Positions 1-8,322 of a stretch of 64,000 nucleotides of DNA are shown here, one piece after another (positions within the stretch are counted from its first letter, which is position 1; each line of letters opens with the position of its first letter). A program made the translations under genes and the position numbers. Under the pieces are notes generated by a model. That model saw only the letters and a program-made list of their open reading frames with translations. It had not been told where the DNA came from and did no database searches. Location of the stretch: positions 124,001 through 188,000 of the forward strand of contig BMUX01000004.1 of the NCBI GenBank assembly GCA_014650415.1, written 5' to 3'. Source of the DNA: Streptomyces spiroverticillatus. GTDB taxonomy: Bacteria; Actinomycetota; Actinomycetes; Streptomycetales; Streptomycetaceae.

Positions 1-1262
1 AGCGGGCCTGCCTGGCCGCAGTTGATCCAGTGGCGCGGCTTGTAGACGTGGAGCATCTGCGCGCCGGCGATCTGGGAGAGGCCGATGGTGGTGACGTACC
101 GGGTCTCGGGGCCGAAGGCGCGGTTCATCTCCTCGTAGACGCGCTGCGGCTTGAGCGGCACGTTGTCGAAGTGCGTACGGCGCTGGAGCTTGGCCTTGCG
201 GTCCTGCGTGGAGGCGGCCCACGCGCTGCGGTCGGGCAGCTTGCCCTCCGCCTTCAGCTCCTTGGCGACCTCGACGAACAGCTCCAGGGCGGCCTTGGCG
301 TCGGAGGCGATCCCGTAGTCCGGCGCGAAGATCTTGCCCAGCTGGGTGGGCTCGATGTCGACGTGGACGAACTTGCGGCCCTCGGTGTAGACGGCCAGGT
401 CACCGGTGTGACGGTTGGCCCAGCGGTTGCCGATGCCCAGGACGAAGTCGGACTCCAGGAAGTTCGCGTTGCCGTAGCGGTGCGAGGTCTGCAGGCCCAC
501 CATGCCGGCGTTGAGCTCGTGGTCGTCGGGGACGATGCCCCAGCCCATGAGGGTGGGGATGACCGGGGTGCCGGTCAGCTCGGCGAACTCCAGGAGCAGG
601 TCGGAGGCGTCGGCGTTGATGACACCGCCACCGGCGACGATCAGCGGGCGCTCCGACTCCAGGAGGAAGGAGATCGCCTTCTCGACCTGCGGGCGGGTCG
701 CGACCGGCTTGTAGACCGGGAGCGGCTGGTACGTCTCGGGGTCGAACTCGATCTCGGTGAGCTGCACGTCGATCGGCAGGTCGATGAGGACCGGGCCCGG
801 ACGGCCGGAGCGCATCAGGTGGAAGGCCTCCTGGAACACGCCCGGGACCTGCGCGGCCTCCAGGACGGTGGTGGCCTTCTTGGTGACCGGCTTGGCGATC
901 GACGCGATGTCGACGGCCTGGAAGTCCTCCTTGTGGAGCTTCGCGACCGGGGCCTGGCCGGTGATGCACAGGATCGGGATCGAGTCCGCGATGGCCGAGT
1001 AGAGGCCGGTGATCATGTCGGTGCCGGCGGGGCCTGACGTACCGATGCAGACGCCGATGTTGCCGGCGTTGCTGCGGGTGTAGCCCTCGGCCATGTGGGA
1101 CGCGCCCTCGACGTGGCGGGCGAGCGTGTGCTTGATCCCGCCGCCGACCTGGAGGGCCTTGTAGAAGGGGTTGATCGCCGCGCCGGGCACGCCGAACGCG
1201 TGGCTGACGCCTTCGCGCTTGAGGATCTCAACAGCCGCGAGGGCGGCGGTCATACGGGGCAT
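1..1262 (-). CDS. gcl: Glyoxylate carboligase (tartronate-semialdehyde synthase), 3' end outside window
   Basis: This ThDP enzyme joins two glyoxylates into tartronate semialdehyde and CO2 in the glyoxylate branch of allantoin/purine degradation. About 420 residues are visible and match the E. coli Gcl pattern closely. At residues 50-51 the usual ThDP-enzyme His-Glu is His-Val ([13 protein letters not shown]), the glutamate loss that marks Gcl within its superfamily. Other Gcl-like stretches are [30 protein letters not shown] and the terminal [12 protein letters not shown]. The ATG at 1262 has AGGAG seven bases upstream. The upstream region carries two related inverted repeats (separate entry), suggesting control by an allantoin/glyoxylate regulator. 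The C-terminal ThDP-binding part lies beyond the window edge. Confidence 0.96.
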   Translation of the reverse strand, partial: MPRMTAALAAVEILKREGVSHAFGVPGAAINPFYKALQVGGGIKHTLARHVEGASHMAEGYTRSNAGNIGVCIGTSGPAGTDMITGLYSAIADSIPILCITGQAPVAKLHKEDFQAVDIASIAKPVTKKATTVLEAAQVPGVFQEAFHLMRSGRPGPVLIDLPIDVQLTEIEFDPETYQPLPVYKPVATRPQVEKAISFLLESERPLIVAGGGVINADASDLLLEFAELTGTPVIPTLMGWGIVPDDHELNAGMVGLQTSHRYGNANFLESDFVLGIGNRWANRHTGDLAVYTEGRKFVHVDIEPTQLGKIFAPDYGIASDAKAALELFVEVAKELKAEGKLPDRSAWAASTQDRKAKLQRRTHFDNVPLKPQRVYEEMNRAFGPETRYVTTIGLSQIAGAQMLHVYKPRHWINCGQAGP

Positions 1263-1290
1263 CGGGTCACTCCTGTGCTTCAGGCCGGTT

Positions 1291-1326
1291 TTCCGTAATG
1301 CGGAATAACTGTTCTGCTATGTGGAA
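1291..1326. promoter_or_regulatory. Tandem inverted repeats upstream of gcl, candidate IclR-type operator pair
   Basis: TTCCGTAATGCGGAA at 1291-1305 is a perfect 5-5-5 inverted repeat (TTCCG-N5-CGGAA). TTCTGCTATGTGGAA at 1312-1326 is the same pattern with one change in each arm. The two starts are 21 bp apart, two helical turns, as expected for cooperative dimers bound to one face. They sit 29-64 bases upstream of the gcl start. The architecture fits IclR-family control such as the Streptomyces allantoin repressor AllR, but the identity of the binder is inference. Confidence 0.55.
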
Positions 1327-1361
1327 GCAACATAGGATGCGGAGGTGTCGCCGTCAAGGGA

Positions 1362-1442
1362 GGAGTCCACGGATCGGGAGCGGCGCGGGTGGAGGACCGC
1401 ACAAAGCGGCACACGGAGGCACGCGGTGGAGTCCACGGATCG
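1362..1442. repeat. 15-bp direct repeat pair in the gcl upstream region
   Basis: GGAGTCCACGGATCG occurs at 1362-1376 and again at 1428-1442, 66 bp apart, in the otherwise gene-free stretch between gcl and the zinc-ribbon gene (1263-1601). The copies are identical. Role unknown; a second regulator site or a slippage remnant are both possible. Confidence 0.5.
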
Positions 1443-1601
1443 AAACGTCGACAGAAAAGACGCGAAGTGCCTGCCAAGGCTTCACAGTTGGTGTGACCAT
1501 GGAATGACACAGCGCATCAGTCGTTCATGCGTTCCCGCGTTCACGCCCGGTCGCGCGCCGCCGGACGTGCCCGCCGGACGAGATGTCCCGGAGGTCGCCC
1601 C

Positions 1602-2450
1602 ATGGGAAGCAGCGTGCCGGTGCGGTGCCCCGCCTGCCGCCGTGACCACGCGTACGAACCGCCCGTCTTCCCCTGCGCGTGCGGCGCGCCGCTGGCCCCG
1701 CCGCTCCAGCGCGACGCACCGGCGCAGACCGTCACGCACCGCACGTGGACGGACTCCTGGGTGACGGTCCGCTGCGAGTCGTGCGGCCGCAACGACCAGT
1801 GGCCCCAGCCGGAACTGGGCTGCGGCTGCGGTGCGGTCCTGCGCATCCCGGTCCGGCCCGCCCCCACCGTGCCCCCGACCGCGGAACCCGCTGGGCGGCC
1901 TGCGATGCGGCCCGAGTCGCTCCGTACGGACGAATCGGTGACCGCGTCGGCCTCGGACGTCGGAGCGGGCCCGGGCGTCGGCGCGGGCCCGGACACCGGC
2001 GCGCACCCGGATGCCGGAGCGGACGCGGGCACCCCGCGGGAGCGCTCCCGCGCTCCCCGGCCGCCCTTCCGCCCCCTCACCATCCGCACGGCCCGGGACG
2101 CGGTCACCGCCGCCGCGCTCTACCTCAAGTGGCTCGGCTTCCGGGGCATCCTCCAGTCCCCGGAGCACCCCGCGTCGGGCATCGACCTGCGGGCTCCGGG
2201 CCTGGTCGCGCAGGTCGACCCGAGCACGGAGCCGTCCACGCTGCGCGACGTGGAGTGCCTGTGGCTGCACGGGCTGAACCAGTCGTCCGTCGCGGTCTTC
2301 TTCTCCCTCACGGGTTACGAACCCGCGGCCCGCGCCCGCGCGGAGGAACTGGGCGTCCCCCTGTTCGTCCTCGACCTCACCGGCACCCCGAAACCGGCCA
2401 CCCGCGCCGCCGACGACCTGGCGGGCAGCAGTACGGGCACGGGCGGCTAG
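1602..2450 (+). CDS. Zinc-ribbon protein with a degenerate Mrr-like restriction-endonuclease-fold domain
   Basis: Of 282 residues, the first ~85 hold two Cys-rich knuckles (C9-P-A-C12 ... CACG, then CESC ... CGCG) typical of zinc ribbons. Residues ~90-150 are a Pro/Gly/Ala linker. Residues ~160-282 read like an Mrr-type nuclease fold (GIDLRAPGLVAQVD, then DVECLWLHGL, AVFFSLTGY and GVPLFVLDLTG). In active Mrr enzymes the core is D...(Q/E)xK; here D195 and Q204 are present but the lysine position is Asp206, so nuclease activity is doubtful. Start chosen at ATG 1602 with GGAGGT at 1590-1595, inside a longer open frame. It stands alone, downstream of the divergent gcl promoter region. The function is not established. 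Confidence 0.75.
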   Translation: MGSSVPVRCPACRRDHAYEPPVFPCACGAPLAPPLQRDAPAQTVTHRTWTDSWVTVRCESCGRNDQWPQPELGCGCGAVLRIPVRPAPTVPPTAEPAGRPAMRPESLRTDESVTASASDVGAGPGVGAGPDTGAHPDAGADAGTPRERSRAPRPPFRPLTIRTARDAVTAAALYLKWLGFRGILQSPEHPASGIDLRAPGLVAQVDPSTEPSTLRDVECLWLHGLNQSSVAVFFSLTGYEPAARARAEELGVPLFVLDLTGTPKPATRAADDLAGSSTGTGG

Positions 2451-2537
2451 CGGGACGGGCGGCCTGCGGGCACGGGCGGCTAGCGGGACGGGCGGCCTGC
2501 GGGCACGGGCGGCTAGCGGGACGGGCGGCCTGCGGGG
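2451..2537 (+). repeat. 33-bp tandem repeat starting at a stop codon
   Basis: Two full units (2451-2483, 2484-2516) and a partial third follow the TAG of the zinc-ribbon gene. Each full unit ends in GGGCACGGGCGGCTAG, a copy of the gene's own last codons, so stop codons are regenerated in each unit. The array lies directly upstream of the acetyltransferase promoter. Confidence 0.8.
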
Positions 2538-2568
2538 GCGGGCCGGGTGCAGGCCCCGGGGTCCGCGC

Positions 2569-2580
2569 GATACTCGACAC
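2569..2580 (+). promoter_or_regulatory. Candidate -10 element for a leaderless acetyltransferase mRNA
   Basis: GATACT at 2569-2574 is followed by six bases and then the ATG at 2581, so transcription would start at or next to the initiation codon. No Shine-Dalgarno sequence is present upstream of the ATG. The -35 region is not recognisable, and it borders the 33-bp repeats. Confidence 0.4.
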
Positions 2581-3150
2581 ATGTCAGCACTTCGCCCCCG
2601 GCCGCAGACCCGGCCCGTGCCCGTCGGGGCGCACCCCGCGATCCGCCTCGCCCTGGCCGCCGAGCTGCCCCCGCTCCAGGACATCGAGAGGGCGGCCGGC
2701 GAGCCGTTCCGGGACCTCGGCATGACGGAGATCGCGGACGACGACCCGCCCGCACTCGACCTCCTGACGACCTATCAACTCGACGACCGCGCCTGGGTGT
2801 TCACCGACTCCGACGGCACACCCGGCGCGTATCTCATCTGGCAGGAGGTGGACGGCGCGGCCCACATCGACCAGGTGTCCGTCCACCCCCGCCTGGCCCG
2901 CCGGGGCGCGGGCCGCGCGCTCATCTCCCACCTGGCGCAGGAGTCCGGCCACGCCGCCCTCACCCTGACCACTTTCGCCCAGGTCCCGTGGAACGCCCCG
3001 TACTACACCCGCCTGGGCTTCCACACCCTCAGCGACGCCCAACTCACCGACGGCCTGCGGGAGATCGTCGCCGAGGAGTCCTCGATGGGCCTCGACCGCT
3101 GGCCGCGGGTGTGCATGCGGCGTGACGCGGACCGCTTCCCGCAACCCTGA
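2581..3150 (+). CDS. GNAT-family N-acetyltransferase
   Basis: This 189-residue protein has one GNAT fold. The acetyl-CoA pyrophosphate-binding loop is visible as RLARRGAGRALI at ~105-114, after the hydrophobic strand HIDQVSVHP. Late motifs (VPWNAPYYTRLGF) are those of the family, which uses acetyl-CoA to acetylate small molecules or protein amines. The substrate cannot be read from sequence. The ATG has no ribosome binding site but a -10-like GATACT sits seven bases before it, suggesting a leaderless message. It converges on the small membrane-protein gene that ends four bases downstream of it on the other strand. Confidence 0.88.
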   Translation: MSALRPRPQTRPVPVGAHPAIRLALAAELPPLQDIERAAGEPFRDLGMTEIADDDPPALDLLTTYQLDDRAWVFTDSDGTPGAYLIWQEVDGAAHIDQVSVHPRLARRGAGRALISHLAQESGHAALTLTTFAQVPWNAPYYTRLGFHTLSDAQLTDGLREIVAEESSMGLDRWPRVCMRRDADRFPQP

Positions 3151-3154
3151 AGGT

Positions 3155-3526
3155 TCAGTGACCCTGCTGGTTCGGCGCGTACGTCGGCTGGCCGCCGTAA
3201 CCCGGCGCGACGCCGGTCGGGGCGGTCGACACCGGGGCCTTCTTGGTCGCGCCGATCGCCACCGACGCCGACGCGACCAGCAGGCCCACGCCCGCGAGGG
3301 AGATCGTGATGCCGGTGTTCTCGGCGCCGTTGGACCAGGTGTAGGTGTTGGGGCCCTGGGTCTGGCAGCGCTGCTTGGTGGTGGAGCCCGCGTCGGCGCC
3401 GCAGACCCACTCCAGGTTGTGCTCCTTGCGGGCCTTCTCGTCGTCCTCCTCGATGAAGCCGTAGAGGAGGAGGCCCAATCCGGCCACCATGAACAGGACT
3501 TGAAGGGTTCTCGCCACTGGGTGCAT
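3155..3526 (-). CDS. Small two-helix membrane protein, function unknown
   Basis: The 123-residue product has an N-terminal transmembrane helix (residues ~8-25, LQVLFMVAGLGLLLYGFI), a ~45-residue loop with two cysteines (C42, C54) likely disulfide-linked on the outside, a second helix (~73-93, GITISLAGVGLLVASASVA) and a Pro/Gly-rich tail (YGGQPTYAPNQQ). I recognise no domain of known function. It is monocistronic, with about 130 bp to the acyl-CoA ligase terminator upstream. The start codon ATG at 3526 has only a weak GAG-type site. Confidence 0.7.
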   Translation of the reverse strand: MHPVARTLQVLFMVAGLGLLLYGFIEEDDEKARKEHNLEWVCGADAGSTTKQRCQTQGPNTYTWSNGAENTGITISLAGVGLLVASASVAIGATKKAPVSTAPTGVAPGYGGQPTYAPNQQGH

Positions 3527-3658
3527 GAAGTGCTCTCGCCTCGTCGGGGCCGTTCGCAGACAGATGGGGGTCCGTCCGCGCCCCGTGAACGCGCACGCCG
3601 AACGACCGGCGCGTGCACCCCCGTGTCACGTGTCCCCCGGCCCGTATCCTGACGCAGC

Positions 3659-3693
3659 GGCCCCGTCCGGGCAAGGAGTGCGCGGACGGGGCC
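3659..3693 (-). terminator. Hairpin terminator of the acyl-CoA ligase pair
   Basis: GGCCCCGTCCG (3659-3669) pairs perfectly with CGGACGGGGCC (3683-3693), giving an 11-bp stem and 13-base loop, nine bases beyond the stop of the ligase gene ending at 3702. There is no U-run, as usual in Streptomyces. Confidence 0.75.
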
Positions 3694-3701
3694 CGGGCGC
3701 G

Positions 3702-5312
3702 TCAACTGCCGTACTGCTCCCTCAACTCCACCTTGCGGACCTTGCCGCTGACCGTCATCGGGAAGGCCTCCAGGATCTCCACCCGGCGCGGGACCTTGTA
3801 GTGCGCGAGCCTGCCCTCGCAGTACGCGGCGAGCTCCTCCCGGGTGGGCGGGTCGGCCGGGTCGCGGGGGACGACGCAGGCCAGGATCTCCTCGCCGTAG
3901 CGCGCGTCGGGGATGCCGACCACCTGGACGTCGGAGATCTTCGGGTGGGCGTGGAGGAACTCCTCGATCTCGCGCGGGTACACGTTCTCGCCACCGCGGA
4001 TGATCATGTCCTTGATGCGGCCGACGATCTGGAGGTACCCGTCCTCGCGCATCGTGGCGAGGTCGCCGGTGTGCATCCACCGCCCGGCGTCGACGACTTC
4101 GGCGGTGTGGTCCGGGTCCTCCCAGTACCCGAGCATCACGCTGTAGCCGCGGGTGCACAGCTCGCCCGAGGTGCCGCGCCGCACAGTGGTGCCGGTGGCC
4201 GGGTCGATCACCTTGACCTCCAGGTGCGGCAGGACCCGGCCGACGGTGCCGGTGCGGCGCTCCAGATCGTCGTCGCGGCGGGTCTGGGTGGAGACCGGGG
4301 AGGTCTCCGTCATGCCGTAGCAGATGGACACCTCCGCCATGTGCATCTCGGCGACGACCCGCTTCATCACCTCCACCGGGCACGGCGATCCGGCCATGAT
4401 CCCGGTGCGGAGCGAGGTCAGGTCGTACGAGGCGAAGTCGGGCAGGTTCAGCTCGGCGATGAACATGGTCGGCACGCCGTACAGCGAGGTGCAGCGCTCG
4501 TCCTGGACCGCGCGCAGGGTGGCGGCGGGGTCGAAGGAGGGCGCCGGGATGACGACGCAGGCGCCGTGCGAGGTGGCGGCGAGGTTGCCCATGACCATGC
4601 CGAAGCAGTGGTAGAAGGGCACGGGCAGGCAGATGCGGTCGTGTTCGTCGTAGCCGACCGTCTCGCCGACGAAGTAGCCGTTGTTGAGGATGTTGTGGTG
4701 GGAGAGGGTGGCTCCCTTCGCGAAGCCCGTGGTGCCGGACGTGTACTGGATGTTGATGGGGTCGTCGCAGGACAACTCGCTTGTACGGGATTCCAGTTCG
4801 GCTTCCGTGGCCAGTTCGGCGGTGAGCGCGTCCCAGGTGGGGTCGCCGATGTGGTGGACGGAGCGCAGGGCGGGGCAGCGGTCGGCGGCCTCGGCGGCCA
4901 GCGCCCGGTAGTCGCTGCTCTTGTGGGTGAGGGAGGCGACGAGCAGGCAGACCCCGGACTGGTTGAGGACGTACGCCAACTCGTGCGAACGGTAGGAGGG
5001 GTTGATATTGACGAGGATCGCGCCGATGCGGGCGGTGGCGTACTGGAGGAGCGTCCACTCCGGACAGTTCACCGCCCAGATCCCGACCCGGTCGCCCTTC
5101 GCCAGACCCCGGGCGAGCAGCCCGCGCGCCAACTCATCGACATCCGACCGCAGTTGTGCGTACGTCCACCTCCTGCCCGACGGTACGTCGACGAGCGCCT
5201 CCCTCTCCGGGAAGGCCTCGGCGGTGCGCAGCAGGTTGGCGCCGATGGTGTCGCCCAGCAGCTCGGTGGTACCGGTGCCGTGGGTGTACGAGAGAAGTCC
5301 CTTGTCCAGCAC
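3702..5312 (-). CDS. AMP-forming acyl-CoA synthetase (fatty-acid--CoA ligase)
   Basis: The 536-residue protein belongs to the ANL adenylate-forming family, which activates a carboxylic acid to acyl-AMP and then to the CoA thioester. The P-loop [11 protein letters not shown] is at ~190-200; later come [30 protein letters not shown] and the C-terminal catalytic-lysine motif [13 protein letters not shown]. Length and motifs fit medium/long-chain ligases; the chain length preferred is unknown. Translation starts at a GTG one base after the TGA of the upstream ligase, so the pair is translationally coupled. GGAAGG lies ten bases upstream. No membrane segment is seen. Confidence 0.9.
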   Translation of the reverse strand: MLDKGLLSYTHGTGTTELLGDTIGANLLRTAEAFPEREALVDVPSGRRWTYAQLRSDVDELARGLLARGLAKGDRVGIWAVNCPEWTLLQYATARIGAILVNINPSYRSHELAYVLNQSGVCLLVASLTHKSSDYRALAAEAADRCPALRSVHHIGDPTWDALTAELATEAELESRTSELSCDDPINIQYTSGTTGFAKGATLSHHNILNNGYFVGETVGYDEHDRICLPVPFYHCFGMVMGNLAATSHGACVVIPAPSFDPAATLRAVQDERCTSLYGVPTMFIAELNLPDFASYDLTSLRTGIMAGSPCPVEVMKRVVAEMHMAEVSICYGMTETSPVSTQTRRDDDLERRTGTVGRVLPHLEVKVIDPATGTTVRRGTSGELCTRGYSVMLGYWEDPDHTAEVVDAGRWMHTGDLATMREDGYLQIVGRIKDMIIRGGENVYPREIEEFLHAHPKISDVQVVGIPDARYGEEILACVVPRDPADPPTREELAAYCEGRLAHYKVPRRVEILEAFPMTVSGKVRKVELREQYGS

Positions 5313-5313
5313 G

Positions 5314-6855
5314 TCAGTTGACCTTCCGGTCCAGGCCCGCCCAGTAGGGCTCGCGCAGCTTGAACTTCTGGATCTTGCCGGTCGCGGTGCGCGGGATCTC
5401 CGCCCGGAACTCCACGGACGTCGGGGCCTTGTAGCCGCCGATCCGCTCCTTGCAGTGGGCGATGATCGCCGCCTCGTCGGCAGTCGCGCCCTCGACCAGG
5501 ACGACCAGCGCCTTGATGGTCTCGCCCCACTTCTCGTGCGGGACGCCGATGACGGCGACCTCGGCGACGGCCGGGTGGCTGAAGATGGTGTCCTCGACCT
5601 CGATGGAGGAGACGTTCTCCCCGCCGGTGATGATGACGTCCTTCTTGCGGTCGGAGATCGTGAGGTGACCGTCGCTCTTGTCGAGGAAACCGCCGTCGCC
5701 GGTGTGGAACCAGTCGTCGGCGAGGGCCTCGGCCGTCTCCTCGGGCTTCTCCCAGTAAGCGTCCAGCACGACGTTCGACCGCGCCAACACCTCGCCGTTG
5801 TCGGCCACTTGGAGCTTCACACCGAGCGCGGGGATGCCCGCCCGGGACAGCTTGCGGGCGCGTTCCTCGGCGGGGAGGGCGTCGTCGGCGGGCTGGGTGC
5901 GGTTGAAGGTGAGGAGGGGTGAGGTCTCGGTCAGACCGTAGATCTGGGTGAACTCCCAGCCCAGCTCCTCGCCCATGCGCTGGATGGTACGGGTGGGCGG
6001 CGGAGCCCCCGCACACACCACTCGCACCTTGTCCCGCCCCGGAATCTCGCCGTCCCAGGTCGCGGCGGCATCCAGCACCGCATTCCACACGGCGGGCGCG
6101 CCGCACATCAGCGTCACCCCGTGCTCCTCCACCCGCCGCAGGATCTCCGCGCCGTCGACCTTCCTCAGCACCACCTGCTTTGCCCCGAGCCCGGCCATCA
6201 CGAACGGCATGCCCCACCCGTTGCAGTGGAACATCGGCAGCGTGTGCAGGTAGACGTCCCGCTCCCAGGCGCGGGTGTGCAGGCCGAAGGTGAGCCCGTT
6301 CACCCAGATGTTGCGGTGGGTGAGCTGAACCCCCTTGGGCCGGGCGGTCGTTCCGGAGGTGTAGTTGATGGTGGCGGTGGCGTCCTCGTCCGGCCGCGAC
6401 CACGGGCGCGGTTCGATCCCGTACCGCATCAGCTCGTTGTCGGTCTGCTCGCCGAGCACGAAGCGGTGCCGGGCCTTCACTCCGCTGAGTGCGTCGTCCA
6501 GCTCCGGGTCGACGAGCAGCACCTGGGCGCCGCTCTGCCGCACCATGTAGTCGATCTCCTCCGGCTTCAGCCGGAAGTTGATCGGCACGCAGATCCGCCC
6601 GCTGGTCGGGACGGCGAACAACAGCTCCAGCATCCGCGCCGAGTTGTGGCTGACGACGGCGATCCGCTCGCCCTCGCCGACGCCCAGCGCGTCGAACCCG
6701 GCCTGCCAGGCCCGCACCCGGGTGGCGAGGTCGCCGTACGTGGAGGTGGGGACGGGCAGCGCGGGCTGGAGGGGCTCGTCGATCACGCCGGGGCTGGAGG
6801 CGAACCCCAGCTCGGCGCGATCGAGGAAGTCGGAGATGGTCATCGGCGTCCGCAT
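5314..6855 (-). CDS. AMP-forming acyl-CoA synthetase, first gene of a coupled ligase pair
   Basis: The 513-residue ANL-family ligase has [12 protein letters not shown] at ~165-176, [32 protein letters not shown] and the C-terminal [13 protein letters not shown] lysine motif. It resembles FadD-like medium-chain or aryl/alkyl acid:CoA ligases and is clearly diverged from the ligase encoded next to it, so the pair is not a recent duplication. Start at ATG 6855 with AGGGAG eight bases upstream; a longer open frame upstream is ignored because it would run across the HIT gene. The only other gene on its strand nearby is the HIT protein, 122 bp upstream. Confidence 0.9.
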   Translation of the reverse strand: MRTPMTISDFLDRAELGFASSPGVIDEPLQPALPVPTSTYGDLATRVRAWQAGFDALGVGEGERIAVVSHNSARMLELLFAVPTSGRICVPINFRLKPEEIDYMVRQSGAQVLLVDPELDDALSGVKARHRFVLGEQTDNELMRYGIEPRPWSRPDEDATATINYTSGTTARPKGVQLTHRNIWVNGLTFGLHTRAWERDVYLHTLPMFHCNGWGMPFVMAGLGAKQVVLRKVDGAEILRRVEEHGVTLMCGAPAVWNAVLDAAATWDGEIPGRDKVRVVCAGAPPPTRTIQRMGEELGWEFTQIYGLTETSPLLTFNRTQPADDALPAEERARKLSRAGIPALGVKLQVADNGEVLARSNVVLDAYWEKPEETAEALADDWFHTGDGGFLDKSDGHLTISDRKKDVIITGGENVSSIEVEDTIFSHPAVAEVAVIGVPHEKWGETIKALVVLVEGATADEAAIIAHCKERIGGYKAPTSVEFRAEIPRTATGKIQKFKLREPYWAGLDRKVN

Positions 6856-6977
6856 CGTGCTCTCCCTGTGTCGACCGTGGTCGCTACATCCTGTGCCAGT
6901 GGCCCGATTCCCACTACCGTTTCTCGTCACTGGACCCGAGCGATTCTGCGTCCAGGACTGCACGTCAGCGGCCCTGG

Positions 6978-7430
6978 CTAGGCGAGCGCTCGGCCGATCT
7001 CGCGGGCCAGTTCGTCGGCCCTCTCGGGGGAGACCCACTCCTCCTCGGGGCGGCCCAGATACCCGAAGACGGCGGGGCCGCGGCGGTCCTCGGGCTGATC
7101 GGCCATGCGCGCCACGACATGGAAGTGGACGTGCCCAAAACCCTCCGCCTCCGCGAACTGGACCACGTACGACTTCGCGCACCCGGTGACGGTCCGCAAC
7201 GCCCGCGACAGGCGCACCTGCCACAGCCCGAGCGAGGCGGCCTCGGCGTCGGTGAGGTCGTGGACGGCGGTGACATGCCGCCGGGGCAGAAGGACGAGCC
7301 AGCCGGGCAGGGCCGAATTGAAGGCGTGCACGACCCGCCAGTGCTCGTCGCGGGCAACGCACTCACGGGGCGGAACGTCGGGGAGACGGGCCTCTTGGGC
7401 GCAGGGGTAGCAGGCGGGGGTGGTGGACAT
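6978..7430 (-). CDS. HIT-family nucleotide-binding/hydrolase protein
   Basis: The 150-residue protein carries the histidine triad GHVHFHVV with His100, His102 and His104, the signature of enzymes that hydrolyse or transfer nucleoside monophosphates from P-N or P-O bonds. A zinc-type Cys pair (C7-Y-P-C10) opens the protein, as in many actinobacterial HIT proteins. LLPRRHVTAVHDLTDAE is the usual upstream helix region. The substrate is unknown. It is followed at 122 bp by the acyl-CoA ligases on the same strand, and its upstream region is filled with dispersed repeats. Confidence 0.9.
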   Translation of the reverse strand: MSTTPACYPCAQEARLPDVPPRECVARDEHWRVVHAFNSALPGWLVLLPRRHVTAVHDLTDAEAASLGLWQVRLSRALRTVTGCAKSYVVQFAEAEGFGHVHFHVVARMADQPEDRRGPAVFGYLGRPEEEWVSPERADELAREIGRALA

Positions 7431-7938
7431 GGGGCGAGGCTAGGAAGCCGACCATAAGCGCCCCGTATGGGTGCCGCCCGAAGGGCAGGCACCCAGGGGC
7501 GCGGGACTGTGTCGATTTGCGGCTCCGCCGCGCGGGCGCGACATCCCGTGCGGGCCCACTTATCCATGCCCCTTCAGGGGCGCGGGGCTGTGTCGATTTG
7601 CGGCTCCGCCGCGCGGGCGCGACATCCCGTGCGGGCCCACTTATCCGTGCCCCTTCAGGGGCGCGGGGAACTGCGCGACCAGCCACCCACCCGCACGGAA
7701 CCGTCCCACTGCCCCGCGGGTTTAGGTGAAGGGGCGGGGCTGGGGACAAACCCGCCCCGGCACCGGGTGCCGACCCGACCCACCCCGCACCGCACCGCAC
7801 CGCCCCAAAGCGTCAGAACCGCATCAAGTTCCCCCACCCCCCGATCAACACCGCGTCAGGACGCACCCCCACCCCTCCCCCACCCCCCTAGCGTCGGCAC
7901 GAAACACCGCACCACCCCACCACCCCGAGGAGCCCTCG
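7431..7938. repeat. Gene-free stretch built of dispersed intergenic repeat modules
   Basis: Between the divergent HIT and SAV_915-like genes lies an 81-bp unit present twice in tandem (TGTCGATTTGCGGCTCCGCC starts at 7510 and 7591), ending in CCCCTTCAGGGGCGCGGGG. Then come a module AACTGCGCGACCAGCCACCC (from 7669) and TTTAGGTGAAGGGGCGGGGC (from ~7720). The same modules recur around 27.96-28.25 kb and 51.5-51.6 kb, sometimes inverted. Their GC-palindromic character (CGGCTCCGCCG, CCCCTTCAGGGG) suggests REP-like or hairpin elements. No gene is supported here. Confidence 0.8.
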
Positions 7939-8322
7939 ATGGACACTCCCCACTCCCCCGCCGACGCGGACCCCGACGAACCCTGCCCGGCCGAGGGGCA
8001 CCCCCATCACCCCCATCCGCCCCTCTACGTCCCCGTCCGCCCCAGCCACTCCGGCACCCCCCACCTCCAGTTCATGCGCACCCCCCTGGGCCACCGCACC
8101 GCCGTCGGCTTCACCAGCCCCGCCCGGCTCACCACCACCCTCGGCCCCCACCGCGCCTGGGTCCGGCTGGCCGAGCCCGCGCTCCGCGCCCTCGCCGCGC
8201 CGCTCGGCGTCACGGTCCTCACCGTCGACCCCCAACTCACCGCCCCAGCACCGCAGTCGGCCCCGCGCCCGCTGCCCGCGCCCTGGTTCGCCGTCACCGG
8301 GATCCACAGCCATGTCGACTGA
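7939..8322 (+). CDS. SAV_915-type small protein of unknown function
   Basis: The 127-residue protein has a His/Pro-rich start followed by a compact region (GHRTAVGFTSPARLTTTLGPHRAWVRLAEPALRALAAPLGV) that I recognise from a Streptomyces family often annotated SAV_915; its biochemical role is unknown. ATG 7939 has GAGGAG seven bases upstream. Its last 11 bases overlap the start of lysA in another frame, so the two are probably translated from one message. The preceding 500 bp contain only repeats. Confidence 0.65.
   Translation: MDTPHSPADADPDEPCPAEGHPHHPHPPLYVPVRPSHSGTPHLQFMRTPLGHRTAVGFTSPARLTTTLGPHRAWVRLAEPALRALAAPLGVTVLTVDPQLTAPAPQSAPRPLPAPWFAVTGIHSHVD

Noticed and set aside
2584..5058. 824-codon open frame on the minus strand overlapping the acetyltransferase and acyl-CoA ligase genes
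   Set aside because: High-G+C shadow frame; it covers known genes in other frames, has Arg/Pro-rich biased composition and no recognisable domain.
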